Assembly (NCBI GenBank): GCA_050693935.1
Contig: JBOGWU010000076.1
Location: forward strand, 1-64,000
Origin: WHSV01 sp050693935
Lineage (GTDB): Bacteria > Actinomycetota > CADDZG01 > WHSQ01
DNA: 64,000 nt
Direction of reading: 5' to 3'
The notes below the pieces were generated by a model that was not told the origin of the DNA, did no database searches, and worked only from the letters and a program-made list of their open reading frames with translations. This document shows, piece by piece, positions 7,839-16,686 of this stretch; within the stretch, counting starts at the first letter, position 1, and each line of letters opens with the position of its first letter. Made by a program: the position numbers and the translations under genes.

Positions 7839-8990
7839 ATGGCTCAGAGGCTTGATCCGCAGAGCGCGACGGCCCTGAATGACCGGCCGAGTCACGGCCT
7901 GATCGATTGCGACGTTCATCCTCACCTCAAGCACGGCTTGGCGGATCTGAAACCCTATCTGCCGGCGACGTGGCAACGACGGATAGGGATCGGGGAGGAG
8001 CACGCCTGGTCGAAGGAAGTCTACGCGGCCCAGGTATCGGTCCCGAAGAATGTCTTCTACATCAACACCGCCGGAGTCCTGCGGCGTGACTCCGTGCCGC
8101 CCGACGATTCGATCCCCGGATCGGACCCCGGTTTCGTAGGTCACCATCTCCTCGACAAGCACGGTATCGCGCGCGCGGTTTTGATCGGCGGGGACATGCT
8201 CGGACTCGGGGCAATGCCCGACCCTGATCTTGCAGCCGTCCTCGCCTCTGCTTACAACGACTGGCTGAGCGCCGTCTGGCTCGAGGCCGACGAGCGGTAT
8301 CGCGCGGCGATGGTAGTGGCTCCCAGAGATCCGGCAAAGGGCGCCGAGGAGATTCGGCGCGTCGCAAAGAGAAAAGGCTTCGTCAGCGTATTGCTTCCCT
8401 TGACGGACCTCTTGATGGGCGAGCGCCACTACTACCCCATCTACGAGGCCGCGGCAGAGCACGAGCTGCCGATAGCGATCCATCCGAACTCGGTCGATGG
8501 CATCTTCGTCACTGCTCCGAGGATGGCCGGCGGGACGCCCACCTATTACGTCGAATGGCACACCGGTTTGACCCAGGTTTTCCAAGCCAACCTCATCAGT
8601 CTGATCTGTCATGGCGTGTTCGAGAGATTCCCAAAGCTGAAGGTAGTTGTGACGGAAGGCGGCTTTGGGTGGCTACCCGACGTCATCTGGCGACTCGACA
8701 AGAACGTCAAGGGACTTCGCGATGAAACTCCCTGGGTCAAGCGAGCGCCCAGTGACTACGTGTTTGATCACGTGCGCTTCACCACCCAGCCCTTCATCGA
8801 GCCCAAGCGACCGGAGCACCTCCATGCCCTCTGTGACGTCATCTGCGCGGAGCGAACTCTGATGTTCAGCTCCGATTACCCGCATTGGGACTTCGATGAT
8901 CCGGTTCGGGCGCTTGCATGGCTACCAGAGGAGACGCGCCGACGCGTCCGGTCCGAGAACGCAATCGAGCTCTACGGCGAGCATCTGTAG
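7839..8990 (+). CDS. Amidohydrolase-family protein (ACMSD/decarboxylase-like, amidohydrolase 2)
   Basis: 383 residues of the amidohydrolase-2 superfamily. The metal-binding DVHPH motif lies near the N-terminus (IDCDVHPH, about residues 27-34). Further motif regions are AIHPNSVDG, a central VTEGGFGWLPDVIWRLDK segment and the C-terminal SSDYPHWDFDDP that places the active-site Asp. Family members decarboxylate or hydrolyse carboxylated rings and semialdehydes in aromatic and tryptophan catabolism. The substrate here is unknown. A strong GAGGGGAG ribosome site precedes the ATG. It heads a plus-strand operon with MmgE/PrpD, CoA-transferases and a CitE-like lyase. Confidence 0.88.
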   Translation: MAQRLDPQSATALNDRPSHGLIDCDVHPHLKHGLADLKPYLPATWQRRIGIGEEHAWSKEVYAAQVSVPKNVFYINTAGVLRRDSVPPDDSIPGSDPGFVGHHLLDKHGIARAVLIGGDMLGLGAMPDPDLAAVLASAYNDWLSAVWLEADERYRAAMVVAPRDPAKGAEEIRRVAKRKGFVSVLLPLTDLLMGERHYYPIYEAAAEHELPIAIHPNSVDGIFVTAPRMAGGTPTYYVEWHTGLTQVFQANLISLICHGVFERFPKLKVVVTEGGFGWLPDVIWRLDKNVKGLRDETPWVKRAPSDYVFDHVRFTTQPFIEPKRPEHLHALCDVICAERTLMFSSDYPHWDFDDPVRALAWLPEETRRRVRSENAIELYGEHL

Positions 8991-9009
8991 CAACCAGAGG
9001 GAGTGATAG

Positions 9010-10434
9010 ATGGTCAAGGGCATCACGAGGCAACTCGCTGAGTATGTCGCCGCCCTCCGGTTCGAGGACATCCCTGCCGAGGCCTCCGACAGAGCGGGCC
9101 GCTTCGTTCTCGACGCGGCCGGCATCGCGCTTCGAGCGAGCGTGGATGCCGACTCAACCGGACCGATAAGAGATGGTTTTGTCGCGCTGGCACGCGACGG
9201 AAAGGCCTCGGTGTTCGGGAGCGATCTGACTCTGTCACCGGCTTACGCGGCGGCCATCAACGCAGCTCTTTGCCACAGCCTTGATTTCGATGACACTCAC
9301 CGAGAAGGCTCCGTCCATCCCGGTGCCGCGGTCATCCCCACAGTTCTTGCGCTCGCAGAGGAGCACGGTGCCGACGGACCACAGGTAACAACCGCGATCG
9401 TCGCCGGCTACGACGTCACGTGCAAGCTTGCCATGGCACTCGATCCCAAGTCGCACTACGACCGTGGGTTTCACCCCACTGGGACCGCCGGTGTGTTCGG
9501 GGCGACGGCTGCGGGAGCGAGCCTGTTGGGTCTCTCGGCCGATGAGCTCGAGAACGCCTTCGGGGTCAACTCTAGTCAAGCGGCCGGCAGCATGCAGTTC
9601 TTCGACAACGGTGCCTGGAACAAGCGCATTCACCCCGCGCTGGCCGCACACAACGCCATCCTCGCCCTCGAGTTGGCCGCGCGCGGGTTTGTGGGTTCGT
9701 CGCGCGCCATCGAGGGCCGGTACGGAGTGCTTCATGCGTACTCGGATGCAGCGCGGCCGGAGGTCGCCGTATCCCGACTCGGTGAGCGTTTCGAGATACT
9801 GCACACGGCCATAAAGCCATATCCCGCGTGTCGCTACGCGCACGGGCCTCTCGACGCGATCATCGACTTGGTCGGCGAGCACGGTCTCCGACCCGACGAC
9901 GTCGAGTCGGTCGTGATTGGACTTCCGGAGGCCGCCATGGGGCTGATCGGGCGACCGGTGGAGCGAAAGCGCGCTCCCCAGAACATCGTGGATGGACAGT
10001 TCAGCATGCACTTCCTCGCGGCCGCCGCCCTCACGAGCGGCCGGATGACCTGGGACGAATACGATCTCATCGGCGATGGGGTCGTCGACGGTCTGATGCA
10101 GCGCACCGAGGTGGTCCCCGACGACGAGGCGAGCCGTGCCTATCCCGAGCAGTGGCAGTCCTCGGTCGAGATAGACACCCGGGGTAGGAGTCTCGCCGAA
10201 AGACGAACCGGCGCGAGGGGGGAGCCGGAGCTCTTTCTCGAGTGGGGTGAGATCGAGCGCAAGTTTGACGGCCTTGCCGAGAAGGTCTTGACGGCCGAGC
10301 AGCGAGCCGCCGTCAAGCAAGCCGCACGGGGACTGTCCAGATGCGACGGACCTCGTGTCTTGTGCGAGTTACTGCGTCGACCTCTCCGCCACGACCCAGA
10401 GTTTGTTGCGACCGCGGCGACAACGGATGTCTGA
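9010..10434 (+). CDS. MmgE/PrpD family protein (2-methylcitrate dehydratase / cis-aconitate decarboxylase-like)
   Basis: 474 residues matching MmgE/PrpD throughout. Visible motifs are SLDFDDTHREGSVHPG (about residues 94-109), the FHPTGTAG segment, GSMQFFDNGAWNKRIHPALAAHN and the C-terminal-domain KPYPACRYAHGPLDA. Known members dehydrate 2-methylcitrate or decarboxylate cis-aconitate to itaconate, without a cofactor. The substrate here is not determined; a C5-C7 polycarboxylate would suit the CoA-transferases and lyase that follow. A GGGAG site precedes the start. The stop overlaps the next gene by 8 bp. Confidence 0.9.
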   Translation: MVKGITRQLAEYVAALRFEDIPAEASDRAGRFVLDAAGIALRASVDADSTGPIRDGFVALARDGKASVFGSDLTLSPAYAAAINAALCHSLDFDDTHREGSVHPGAAVIPTVLALAEEHGADGPQVTTAIVAGYDVTCKLAMALDPKSHYDRGFHPTGTAGVFGATAAGASLLGLSADELENAFGVNSSQAAGSMQFFDNGAWNKRIHPALAAHNAILALELAARGFVGSSRAIEGRYGVLHAYSDAARPEVAVSRLGERFEILHTAIKPYPACRYAHGPLDAIIDLVGEHGLRPDDVESVVIGLPEAAMGLIGRPVERKRAPQNIVDGQFSMHFLAAAALTSGRMTWDEYDLIGDGVVDGLMQRTEVVPDDEASRAYPEQWQSSVEIDTRGRSLAERRTGARGEPELFLEWGEIERKFDGLAEKVLTAEQRAAVKQAARGLSRCDGPRVLCELLRRPLRHDPEFVATAATTDV

Positions 10435-11629
10435 ACGACAGACGCCGTTAGAGGGCGTACGCGTGCTCGACCTGTCCAATCTCATTGCCGGGCCCATGCT
10501 GGGGATGTACCTCGCCGACTTCGGAGCCGAGGTGATCAAGGTCGAGCATCCCAGCAGGGGCGACGAGCTGCGCAATTGGGGGCACAGCAAGGACGGCGTC
10601 GGCCTGATGTTCAAGATGCTGAATCGGAACAAGAAGACGATCACGCTTGATCTGAGTGCTCCGAGTGGCCGGGAGCCTGTCGATCGCTTGATCGAGTGGA
10701 GCGACGTGGTGATCGAGAGCTTCCGCCCCGGAACCTTGGAGCGGTGGGGACTCGACTACGAGTCTCTGTCCCGCAAGAAACCTGAACTGATCATGGTGCG
10801 AGTGAGCGGCTACGGACAATCGGGCCCGTATTCGAACCGGGCTGGATTTGGAACCGTGGCCGAGGCGATGAGCGGATATGCGTACATCACCGGGTATCCG
10901 GGTGACTCGCCGCTGCTTCCCGCCTTCGGACTTGCCGATGCCTCCACGGCGATCTTTGGCGCGTTCGGCGTGATGCTCGCCCTTTACGAGCGAGCCGCCG
11001 GTTCGGGTCAAGGCCGGGTGATCGACCTGGCTCTGTACGAGGGACTGCTCACGATGTTAGGACCTCAGATAATCGACTTCGACCAGCTCGGCCTCGTCCA
11101 AGAGCGCTTGGGCAGCAGGCTTCCGTTCGTCGCTCCGCGCAACACCTACCGAACCGCCGACGATAAGTGGATCGCGATTGCAGGGAGCACTCAGGCGACT
11201 TTCGAGCGGATCGCTCACGCGCTCGAGATCGACGAGCTCATCGACAATCCTCGCTTCGCCGGTAATCGCAGCCGGATCGAGAACGCCGGCGAGCTGGACG
11301 ACGAGATCCAGAAGGCACTGGCTCGCTGGCCTCGCGACGAGGTTCTCAAACGACTTGCTTCGGCGGGGGCTGCAGCGGGGCCCGTCTACGACGTCCGCGA
11401 CATCATGCAAGACCCGCACTTCAGCGCTAGAGGGAACGTCGACGTGGTCGAAGACGAAGAGCTTGGGCCCGTGAGGATGCAGAACGTAACACCGCGGCTC
11501 GGCGATGCCCCTAGTCATATCCGCTGGGCCGGTCCTCCGAAGGGCAAGCACAACCGTGAGGTCTTTGTCGACCTGGTAGGACTCGACGAGCCCGAGCTCC
11601 GGGAGCTCATGGATCGGGGAGTCGTCTAG
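10427..11629 (+). CDS. Class III (CaiB/BaiF, L-carnitine dehydratase-type) CoA-transferase 1
   Basis: 400 residues with the family's opening PLEGVRVLDLSNLIAGPMLG, AEVIKVEHPSRGDELR and the glycine-rich GFGTVAEAMSGYAYITGYPG. The catalytic aspartate is expected in FGLADASTAIFGAFG, where Asp is present. It would transfer CoA from a donor thioester to an organic acid. The ATG at 10427 overlaps the PrpD stop in ATGTCTGA. It is a paralogue of the gene at 12519. Two related CoA-transferases may form a heteromer or act on two substrates of the same route. Confidence 0.92.
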   Translation: MSERQTPLEGVRVLDLSNLIAGPMLGMYLADFGAEVIKVEHPSRGDELRNWGHSKDGVGLMFKMLNRNKKTITLDLSAPSGREPVDRLIEWSDVVIESFRPGTLERWGLDYESLSRKKPELIMVRVSGYGQSGPYSNRAGFGTVAEAMSGYAYITGYPGDSPLLPAFGLADASTAIFGAFGVMLALYERAAGSGQGRVIDLALYEGLLTMLGPQIIDFDQLGLVQERLGSRLPFVAPRNTYRTADDKWIAIAGSTQATFERIAHALEIDELIDNPRFAGNRSRIENAGELDDEIQKALARWPRDEVLKRLASAGAAAGPVYDVRDIMQDPHFSARGNVDVVEDEELGPVRMQNVTPRLGDAPSHIRWAGPPKGKHNREVFVDLVGLDEPELRELMDRGVV

Positions 11630-12526
11630 ATGCACAGGCTGCGTAGATCCGAGCTGGCGGTGCCGGGCAACAACGCAAAGATGATGGCTAAGGCGGCCGC
11701 GAGCGATGCCGACCTCGTCTTCTGTGACCTCGAAGACGCCGTGGCCGACAATGAGAGGGCCGCGGCCCGAGAAGAGGTCGTCCGAGCCCTCGAGAACTTG
11801 GACTGGGGTACCAAGACGCGCGCGGTCCGGGTGAACGCGCTCGACGAACCTTGCAGCTACGAAGACTTCGTGGCGCTCGTCGAGGGCGCCGGACGTTTTC
11901 TCGACGTCATTATCTTGCCCAAAGTCGCATCGGCAGAGGAAGTCAGATGGGTGGACCGCCTGCTCGGATATCTGGAGGCCAAGGCCGGACTAGAACGGAG
12001 AATCGGCTTGGAGCTCCTCATCGAGGAGGTCGATGGGCTGATCAACGTCGAGGAGATCGCCAAGGCCAGCCCCAGGGTCGAGGCCCTGGTCTTCGGTGCG
12101 GGAGACATGAGCGCTTCCCAGGGGGTCAGGGTTCCGGAGACGCTGTTGCCAGGCGACAACTACCCGGGGGACTTCTGGCACTACGCTCGTTGCAAGATCG
12201 TGGTGGCGGCTCGAGCGGCCGGCGTCGTGGCGGTGGACAGCCCCTTCACGAACTTCAACGATCCCGATGGATATCGGACGGAATGCCTTCGGAGTTACTC
12301 CCTTGGTTACGCGGGGAAGTGGGCCATCCATCCCAAGCAGATCGGGGTCGCCAACGAAGTGTTCTCGCCGTCGGAAGCAGAGGTCAAGAACGCGCGCGCG
12401 GTCTTGGACGCTTACGAAGAGGCCACGGCGCGGGGCGTCGGAGCGATACAGATCGACGGGGTCCTCATCGACGAGGCCATCGCCAAGATCATGCGCGGAG
12501 TGCTGGAGGTGGCCGGGCATGACTGA
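11630..12526 (+). CDS. HpcH/HpaI aldolase / CitE-like CoA-ester lyase
   Basis: 298 residues of the CitE-like family. Motifs are RRSELAVPGNNAKMMAKA (CoA contact, residues 4-21), VFCDLEDAV (catalytic and metal-binding acidic residues), a Glu in LELLIEEVDGL, FGAGDMSAS and the family's KWAIHPKQI. Relatives cleave malyl-CoA, beta-methylmalyl-CoA or citramalyl-CoA into acetyl- or propionyl-CoA and a 2-oxoacid in a Mg2+-dependent reaction. The ATG immediately follows the TAG of CoA-transferase 1, and the stop overlaps CoA-transferase 2 by 8 bp. This gives a CoA activation then C-C cleavage order. Whether it cleaves citramalyl-CoA (itaconate route) or another ester is inference. Confidence 0.88.
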   Translation: MHRLRRSELAVPGNNAKMMAKAAASDADLVFCDLEDAVADNERAAAREEVVRALENLDWGTKTRAVRVNALDEPCSYEDFVALVEGAGRFLDVIILPKVASAEEVRWVDRLLGYLEAKAGLERRIGLELLIEEVDGLINVEEIAKASPRVEALVFGAGDMSASQGVRVPETLLPGDNYPGDFWHYARCKIVVAARAAGVVAVDSPFTNFNDPDGYRTECLRSYSLGYAGKWAIHPKQIGVANEVFSPSEAEVKNARAVLDAYEEATARGVGAIQIDGVLIDEAIAKIMRGVLEVAGHD

Positions 12527-13715
12527 ACGGGCCCTCTCCGGCGTCCGCGTGCTCGATGCCGGTTCCCTGGTGGCCGCGCCGCTCGCCTGCACGTTCCTGG
12601 CGGAGTTCGGCGCCGAGGTGATCAAGCTCGAACCCCCCGAGGGTGGCGATCCTCTTCGGCGTTGGGGCATGGAGCGAGCCGGCGTCGGTTTGATGTGGAA
12701 GAGCGTCGGCCGGAACAAGAAGTGCATCACGCTGAACCTCCGCGTCCCCGAGGGCAGAGAGTTGCTCAAAGGGCTTGTCGCCGAGTCCGACGTTCTCGTG
12801 GTCAACTTCCGGCCGCCTACCCTGAAACGATGGGGACTGACCTACGAGGAGCTCGCCGAGCTGAACCCGGGGCTCGTGATGCTTCACATGACGGCGTTCG
12901 GCGATTGCGGGCCGTACGCCGACCGCCCCGGATTCGGCACGCTCATCGAAGCCATGAGCGGCTTCGCCCACATCACAGGAGAGCCCGGCGGTCCCCCCAC
13001 ACTGCCCCCCTTCATGCTGGCGGACGGAGTCGCGGCGCTCGCCGGGGCGTACTCGGTGATGTTCGCGCTCTACCACCGCGACGCGAAAGGCGGATCGGGG
13101 CAGCTTATCGACTTGGCCATCTTGGAACCGCTGGTTCGCCTGCTCGAGCACATGGTCGTGGAGTACGACCATTCCGGTTCGGTGCCCGCCCGACCTGGAA
13201 ACCGGTGGGGGGTGACGGTTCCTCGCAACGCATACCGCACCAAGGACGGCCACTGGATCGCCATGTCGGGTAGCGCTCCCACGGTCGCACTGCGGGCTCT
13301 GCGGGCGATCGGGCGATCCGATCTGGCCGAAGACCCCGACTATTCCGATGCACAGAAGCGGCTCGAGCGCGCAGACCAGATCGATGCGTTGTTCGCCGAG
13401 TGGATCGAGGCCCGCCCGGGTGACGAGGTGCTCGACGTCTTCGAGCGAGAGGGGGTCGCCGCCGCTCCCGTCTACGACGTCGCGGGCTTGATGTCGGACC
13501 TGCACGTGAAAGCTCGGGGCATCTTTCAGAGGATCCAGGATCCCGAGATCGGAGCTCTGACGGTTCAGGCGCCGGCCCCCCGGTTCTCCGGCACCCCGGG
13601 CGAAGTCGCCCACTTGGGTCGGCCCCTGGGGGCCGACAACGAAGAGATCTTTCGAGAGATATTGCAGCTACGTGAGAGCACGCTCGAGGATCTGAGGGCC
13701 AAAGGGGTGCTGTAA
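12519..13715 (+). CDS. Class III (CaiB/BaiF) CoA-transferase 2
   Basis: 398 residues, clearly paralogous to the upstream CoA-transferase: ALSGVRVLDAGSLVAAPLA, AEVIKLEPPEGGDPLRRWG, GFGTLIEAMSGFAHITGEPG and the catalytic-Asp region MLADGVAALAGAYSVMFAL. The ATG at 12519 overlaps the lyase stop in ATGACTGA. A longer frame upstream is only read-through of the previous gene. It is transcribed with the MFS gene 7 bp downstream. Confidence 0.92.
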   Translation: MTERALSGVRVLDAGSLVAAPLACTFLAEFGAEVIKLEPPEGGDPLRRWGMERAGVGLMWKSVGRNKKCITLNLRVPEGRELLKGLVAESDVLVVNFRPPTLKRWGLTYEELAELNPGLVMLHMTAFGDCGPYADRPGFGTLIEAMSGFAHITGEPGGPPTLPPFMLADGVAALAGAYSVMFALYHRDAKGGSGQLIDLAILEPLVRLLEHMVVEYDHSGSVPARPGNRWGVTVPRNAYRTKDGHWIAMSGSAPTVALRALRAIGRSDLAEDPDYSDAQKRLERADQIDALFAEWIEARPGDEVLDVFEREGVAAAPVYDVAGLMSDLHVKARGIFQRIQDPEIGALTVQAPAPRFSGTPGEVAHLGRPLGADNEEIFREILQLRESTLEDLRAKGVL

Positions 13716-13722
13716 GGAACCC

Positions 13723-14949
13723 ATGGCCCATTACCGATGGGTAGTCGTGGCCGTCGCGACGGCAGTCCAGGCGGCCACCGGCTACGTGGTCCTCGGAATC
13801 GGAGCGCTGACGGGTTTCTTTAGAGACGCTTTCGATTTGACGGGCTATCAGACGGGGATGGTGGTCACGGCTGTGGCTCTGGCACCGCTTTTCGCATTGG
13901 TCCCCGTCGGCCGTTTGCTGGACCGCTTCGGACAGCGGTTGATCGTGACGGCCGGAGGGCTGTGGTTGGGGATTGGGGCCGCTATCGCCGCAACGGCATC
14001 TTCGTTTCCGATCTTGCTGGCGTTTCTGTTCGTCGGTGGAGCCGGTTACGCGACGTCGCAGCCGGGAGGCAGCAAGGCGGTGGCCGGTTGGTTCCGATCC
14101 GAGCGGCGGGGCTTGGCCATGGGCATTCGTCAAACGGGACTTCCACTAGGTGGGGCACTCGCGGCGGCAACGCTGCCGGCGATCGCGGAAGCTCATGGAT
14201 GGCAAACCGCGCTGATGACCACCGGAGGAGTAGCAGCATTTGGCGCCATCGTGTTCGGTCTCGTGTACCGGGACCCGGCGCCAATCGAGAGAGAGGACTA
14301 CCGCTTCTCGGAAACGCTCAAGCGGCTGCTGTCCGAGCGCTTCGTGCGCCCCATCCTGGGGTCCGGACTCGTGCTCGTCTCGGCGCAGCTGTGCGTCGTT
14401 GCCTATCTGCTGCTGTTCCTTCGAGACGTTCACGACATTCCCCTGACCACCGGCGCCTGGGTGCTGTCGGTGACACAGATACTCGGGATGGGAGGGCGCG
14501 TCGCGCTCGGAGCCTGGAGCGACAGGCGTTGGCATACCAGGCGTCTGCATCTGGTGATCCTCAGCCTCATGATGACCGCCTCATTGCTTTGCCTTCTTGC
14601 GTGGCTTCCGGAGGGGGTCCCGATCGGAGCGATTGGAGTGGTCTCCGCGTTGTTGGGGTTTTTCGCCTTCGGGTGGTACGGGCCGTGGGTAGTTCACATC
14701 TCGGATATCGCTCCAAGAGACTCCGTGGGACTGACGCTCGCGCTTTCGATGTCCGCCACTCAGCTCGGGATAGTGGCGGCGCCGCCGCTGTTCGGCCTGC
14801 TTCTCGACATTGGCGGCAGCTACCGGTTGGCGTGGCTGGTGCTGGCACTCGGCCAGGTGATCGGCGCCGCGGGAGTCGCCTTCCACCTGTCCCGAGCGAG
14901 TCGCGAGGACTCCGAGGCCGAATGGGGTCGCTCTTACCAGGGAGTCTGA
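13723..14949 (+). CDS. MFS transporter (12 predicted membrane helices)
   Basis: A 408-residue hydrophobic protein with the MFS layout. The loop 2-3 motif appears as PVGRLLDRFGQRL (about residues 62-74), and a second-half copy as MGGRVALGAWSDRRWHTRR (about 253-271). Helix-rich segments run to the C-terminal tail. It is the last gene of the amidohydrolase/PrpD/CoA-transferase operon, so it may import the operon's substrate or export a product. The family resembles the oxalate/formate-type and monocarboxylate-type MFS members often placed beside CoA-transferases. Confidence 0.88.
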   Translation: MAHYRWVVVAVATAVQAATGYVVLGIGALTGFFRDAFDLTGYQTGMVVTAVALAPLFALVPVGRLLDRFGQRLIVTAGGLWLGIGAAIAATASSFPILLAFLFVGGAGYATSQPGGSKAVAGWFRSERRGLAMGIRQTGLPLGGALAAATLPAIAEAHGWQTALMTTGGVAAFGAIVFGLVYRDPAPIEREDYRFSETLKRLLSERFVRPILGSGLVLVSAQLCVVAYLLLFLRDVHDIPLTTGAWVLSVTQILGMGGRVALGAWSDRRWHTRRLHLVILSLMMTASLLCLLAWLPEGVPIGAIGVVSALLGFFAFGWYGPWVVHISDIAPRDSVGLTLALSMSATQLGIVAAPPLFGLLLDIGGSYRLAWLVLALGQVIGAAGVAFHLSRASREDSEAEWGRSYQGV

Positions 14950-14950
14950 G

Positions 14951-16153
14951 TTGACGACCTGCCTCACGATGTGCACCCTTCGAAGGATGCTGATCCTTGG
15001 TGCGGTGGTCGCCCTCGTTCTGACCTCGGTAGCGCCCCTCAGCTCGGGTGCTGCTCCCGTAGCAGGCGCCGGGCGAGTCTTCAGGTGCGACGGCCTGCGC
15101 GCGACACTCGTCGGTACGAGCGACGACGACGTGATCACCGGGACGCCCGGAGCCGACGTGATCGTCGCACGCCGCGGCGACGACACCGTCAGAGGCCGCG
15201 GCGGAAGCGACACGATCTGCACGGGCCAGGGGGCCGATCGGGTGCGCGCCGGCGATGGAAACCACGACCACGTCGAGACCGGACGTGGCCACGACTGGGT
15301 TCGAGGAGGACCGGGCGACGAATCAATCTACGCGGGCGCGGGCAACGATTTAGTCCACGGCGGCGACGGCCGGTCGCTCCAGGTTGCCGGACCGGGACGT
15401 GACCGGATGGTCGGAGGACCGGGACCGGATAACTTCGAGTCTCCCGGCCGGGATTGGAACGCCGACACCGACTTGTTCGTAGGCCGAAGCGGTCAGGACC
15501 TGTTTGCGGCCGACCCGGGCGACGATCGGTTCGACGGCGGTCCGGGTAGGGACGAGCTGACCTTCTTCGACTCCCCGCGCGGAGTCGACGTCGACCTCCG
15601 CGCAGACACCGCCGCGGGGGACGGATCCGACGTCCTCTTGTCGATCGGGGACATCGTCGGATCGCGCCACGACGACAACATTCGCGGCGACCGCTGGCGT
15701 AACGACATCTTCTCCGCAGCGGGCAACGACATCGTCCTCGGGCTGCGCGGCGACGACGAGCTCCTGGACGGTGGTGGGAGTGACAGACTCGAGGGGAGAC
15801 GGGGAGACGACCAGATCTCAACGGGATTCTGTTCCAGCTCGAGCACCGGGCCGACGCTTTGCCAGACCGATTCTCCGCTTCCCGATACATTGATCGGCGG
15901 CCCCGGTGACGACCAAATCGGATCCGGACCGGGCGATGATCTGCTCTCGGGGAACGCGGGCGATGATTCGCTTTCCGGCGGTGACGGCTCCGATCTAATC
16001 GGCGGTGACGAAGGCAACGACGATCTTCACGGAGGCACCGCGGCCGGCACGCGGCCGAATGCCGACGACGGGGTGCACGACGACCTCGACGGTGGCAGCG
16101 GCACCGATCGTTGCCGCGGGCGCGACGACACCTTCACTAACTGCGAGTCGTAG
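14951..16153 (+). CDS. Secreted RTX (hemolysin-type Ca2+-binding repeat) protein
   Basis: 400 residues. An N-terminal signal peptide (LILGAVVALVLTS core) is followed almost entirely by degenerate glycine-aspartate nonapeptides such as GGSGTDRCR, GGPGDDQI and GNAGDDSLSG. These fold into a Ca2+-loaded parallel beta-roll outside the cell. No catalytic domain is visible, so it is probably structural or adhesive. The Cys pairs in VFRCDG, TICTG and FCSSSS/LCQTD are unusual for RTX rolls and may form disulfides. TTG at 14951 has a GGAG six bases upstream; an ATG at 14969 is the alternative start. Repetitive DNA at 15100-16130 reflects these codons. Confidence 0.85.
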   Translation: MTTCLTMCTLRRMLILGAVVALVLTSVAPLSSGAAPVAGAGRVFRCDGLRATLVGTSDDDVITGTPGADVIVARRGDDTVRGRGGSDTICTGQGADRVRAGDGNHDHVETGRGHDWVRGGPGDESIYAGAGNDLVHGGDGRSLQVAGPGRDRMVGGPGPDNFESPGRDWNADTDLFVGRSGQDLFAADPGDDRFDGGPGRDELTFFDSPRGVDVDLRADTAAGDGSDVLLSIGDIVGSRHDDNIRGDRWRNDIFSAAGNDIVLGLRGDDELLDGGGSDRLEGRRGDDQISTGFCSSSSTGPTLCQTDSPLPDTLIGGPGDDQIGSGPGDDLLSGNAGDDSLSGGDGSDLIGGDEGNDDLHGGTAAGTRPNADDGVHDDLDGGSGTDRCRGRDDTFTNCES

Positions 16154-16323
16154 CGAGTCGATCGAAGCTCTGACGGGGCGCTCGTGTGCGCGAACGACCA
16201 CAAGCCGCCCGAACCGCCTCGAGTAAAGTCGATCCTCGTCTGCGTGTGTCGATCTGAGCGCCGGCCGTTCGTAGCATGGGTGAACGGCGGGATCGACCCG
16301 CCCCCCAGCCACGGAGGAATCCC

Positions 16324-16683
16324 ATGGCGCAATACCTGTTGTCCGTCCACAGCGTCGAGGGTGAGGCCGGCCCCTCGATGACCGATGAGGAGATGCAGCA
16401 GTCCTGGAAAGAGATGCAGGCCCTCAACCAGGAGATGAGGTCCGCAGGCGCCTGGGTCTTCGGGGGCGCCCTTCACGGGCCCGACACAGCCACCGTCGTG
16501 CGCGTATCCGAAGGTGAGGTGGTAACGACCGACGGCCCGTTCGCGGAGTCGAAGGAACACCTCGGCGGTTTCTACATCATCGAGGCCGACGATCTTGATG
16601 CCGCGCTCGTGTGGGCGTCGAAGACCACCGCGCTGGTCAAGAAGCCGATCGAGGTCCGTCCGTTCCGGGCCGGCGAGGCCTGA
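16324..16683 (+). CDS. YCII-related DGPF-domain protein (ECF42 partner)
   Basis: 119 residues matching the YCII/DGPF family: an N-terminal AQYLLSVHS strand, the name-giving DGPFAESKEHLGGFYIIEA (about residues 69-87) and a C-terminal IEVRPFRAGEA. These proteins are coded next to ECF42 sigma factors, as here (3 bp before the next start), and are thought to work with them, though the biochemistry is not settled. A GGAGGAAT ribosome site fixes the ATG at 16324. Confidence 0.88.
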   Translation: MAQYLLSVHSVEGEAGPSMTDEEMQQSWKEMQALNQEMRSAGAWVFGGALHGPDTATVVRVSEGEVVTTDGPFAESKEHLGGFYIIEADDLDAALVWASKTTALVKKPIEVRPFRAGEA

Positions 16684-16686
16684 CGG

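Noticed and set aside
15100..16130. Repetitive DNA that could suggest a CRISPR or satellite array
   Set aside because: It is the codon-level repetition of RTX Gly-Asp nonapeptides in one frame; there are no spacers of constant length and no cas genes.
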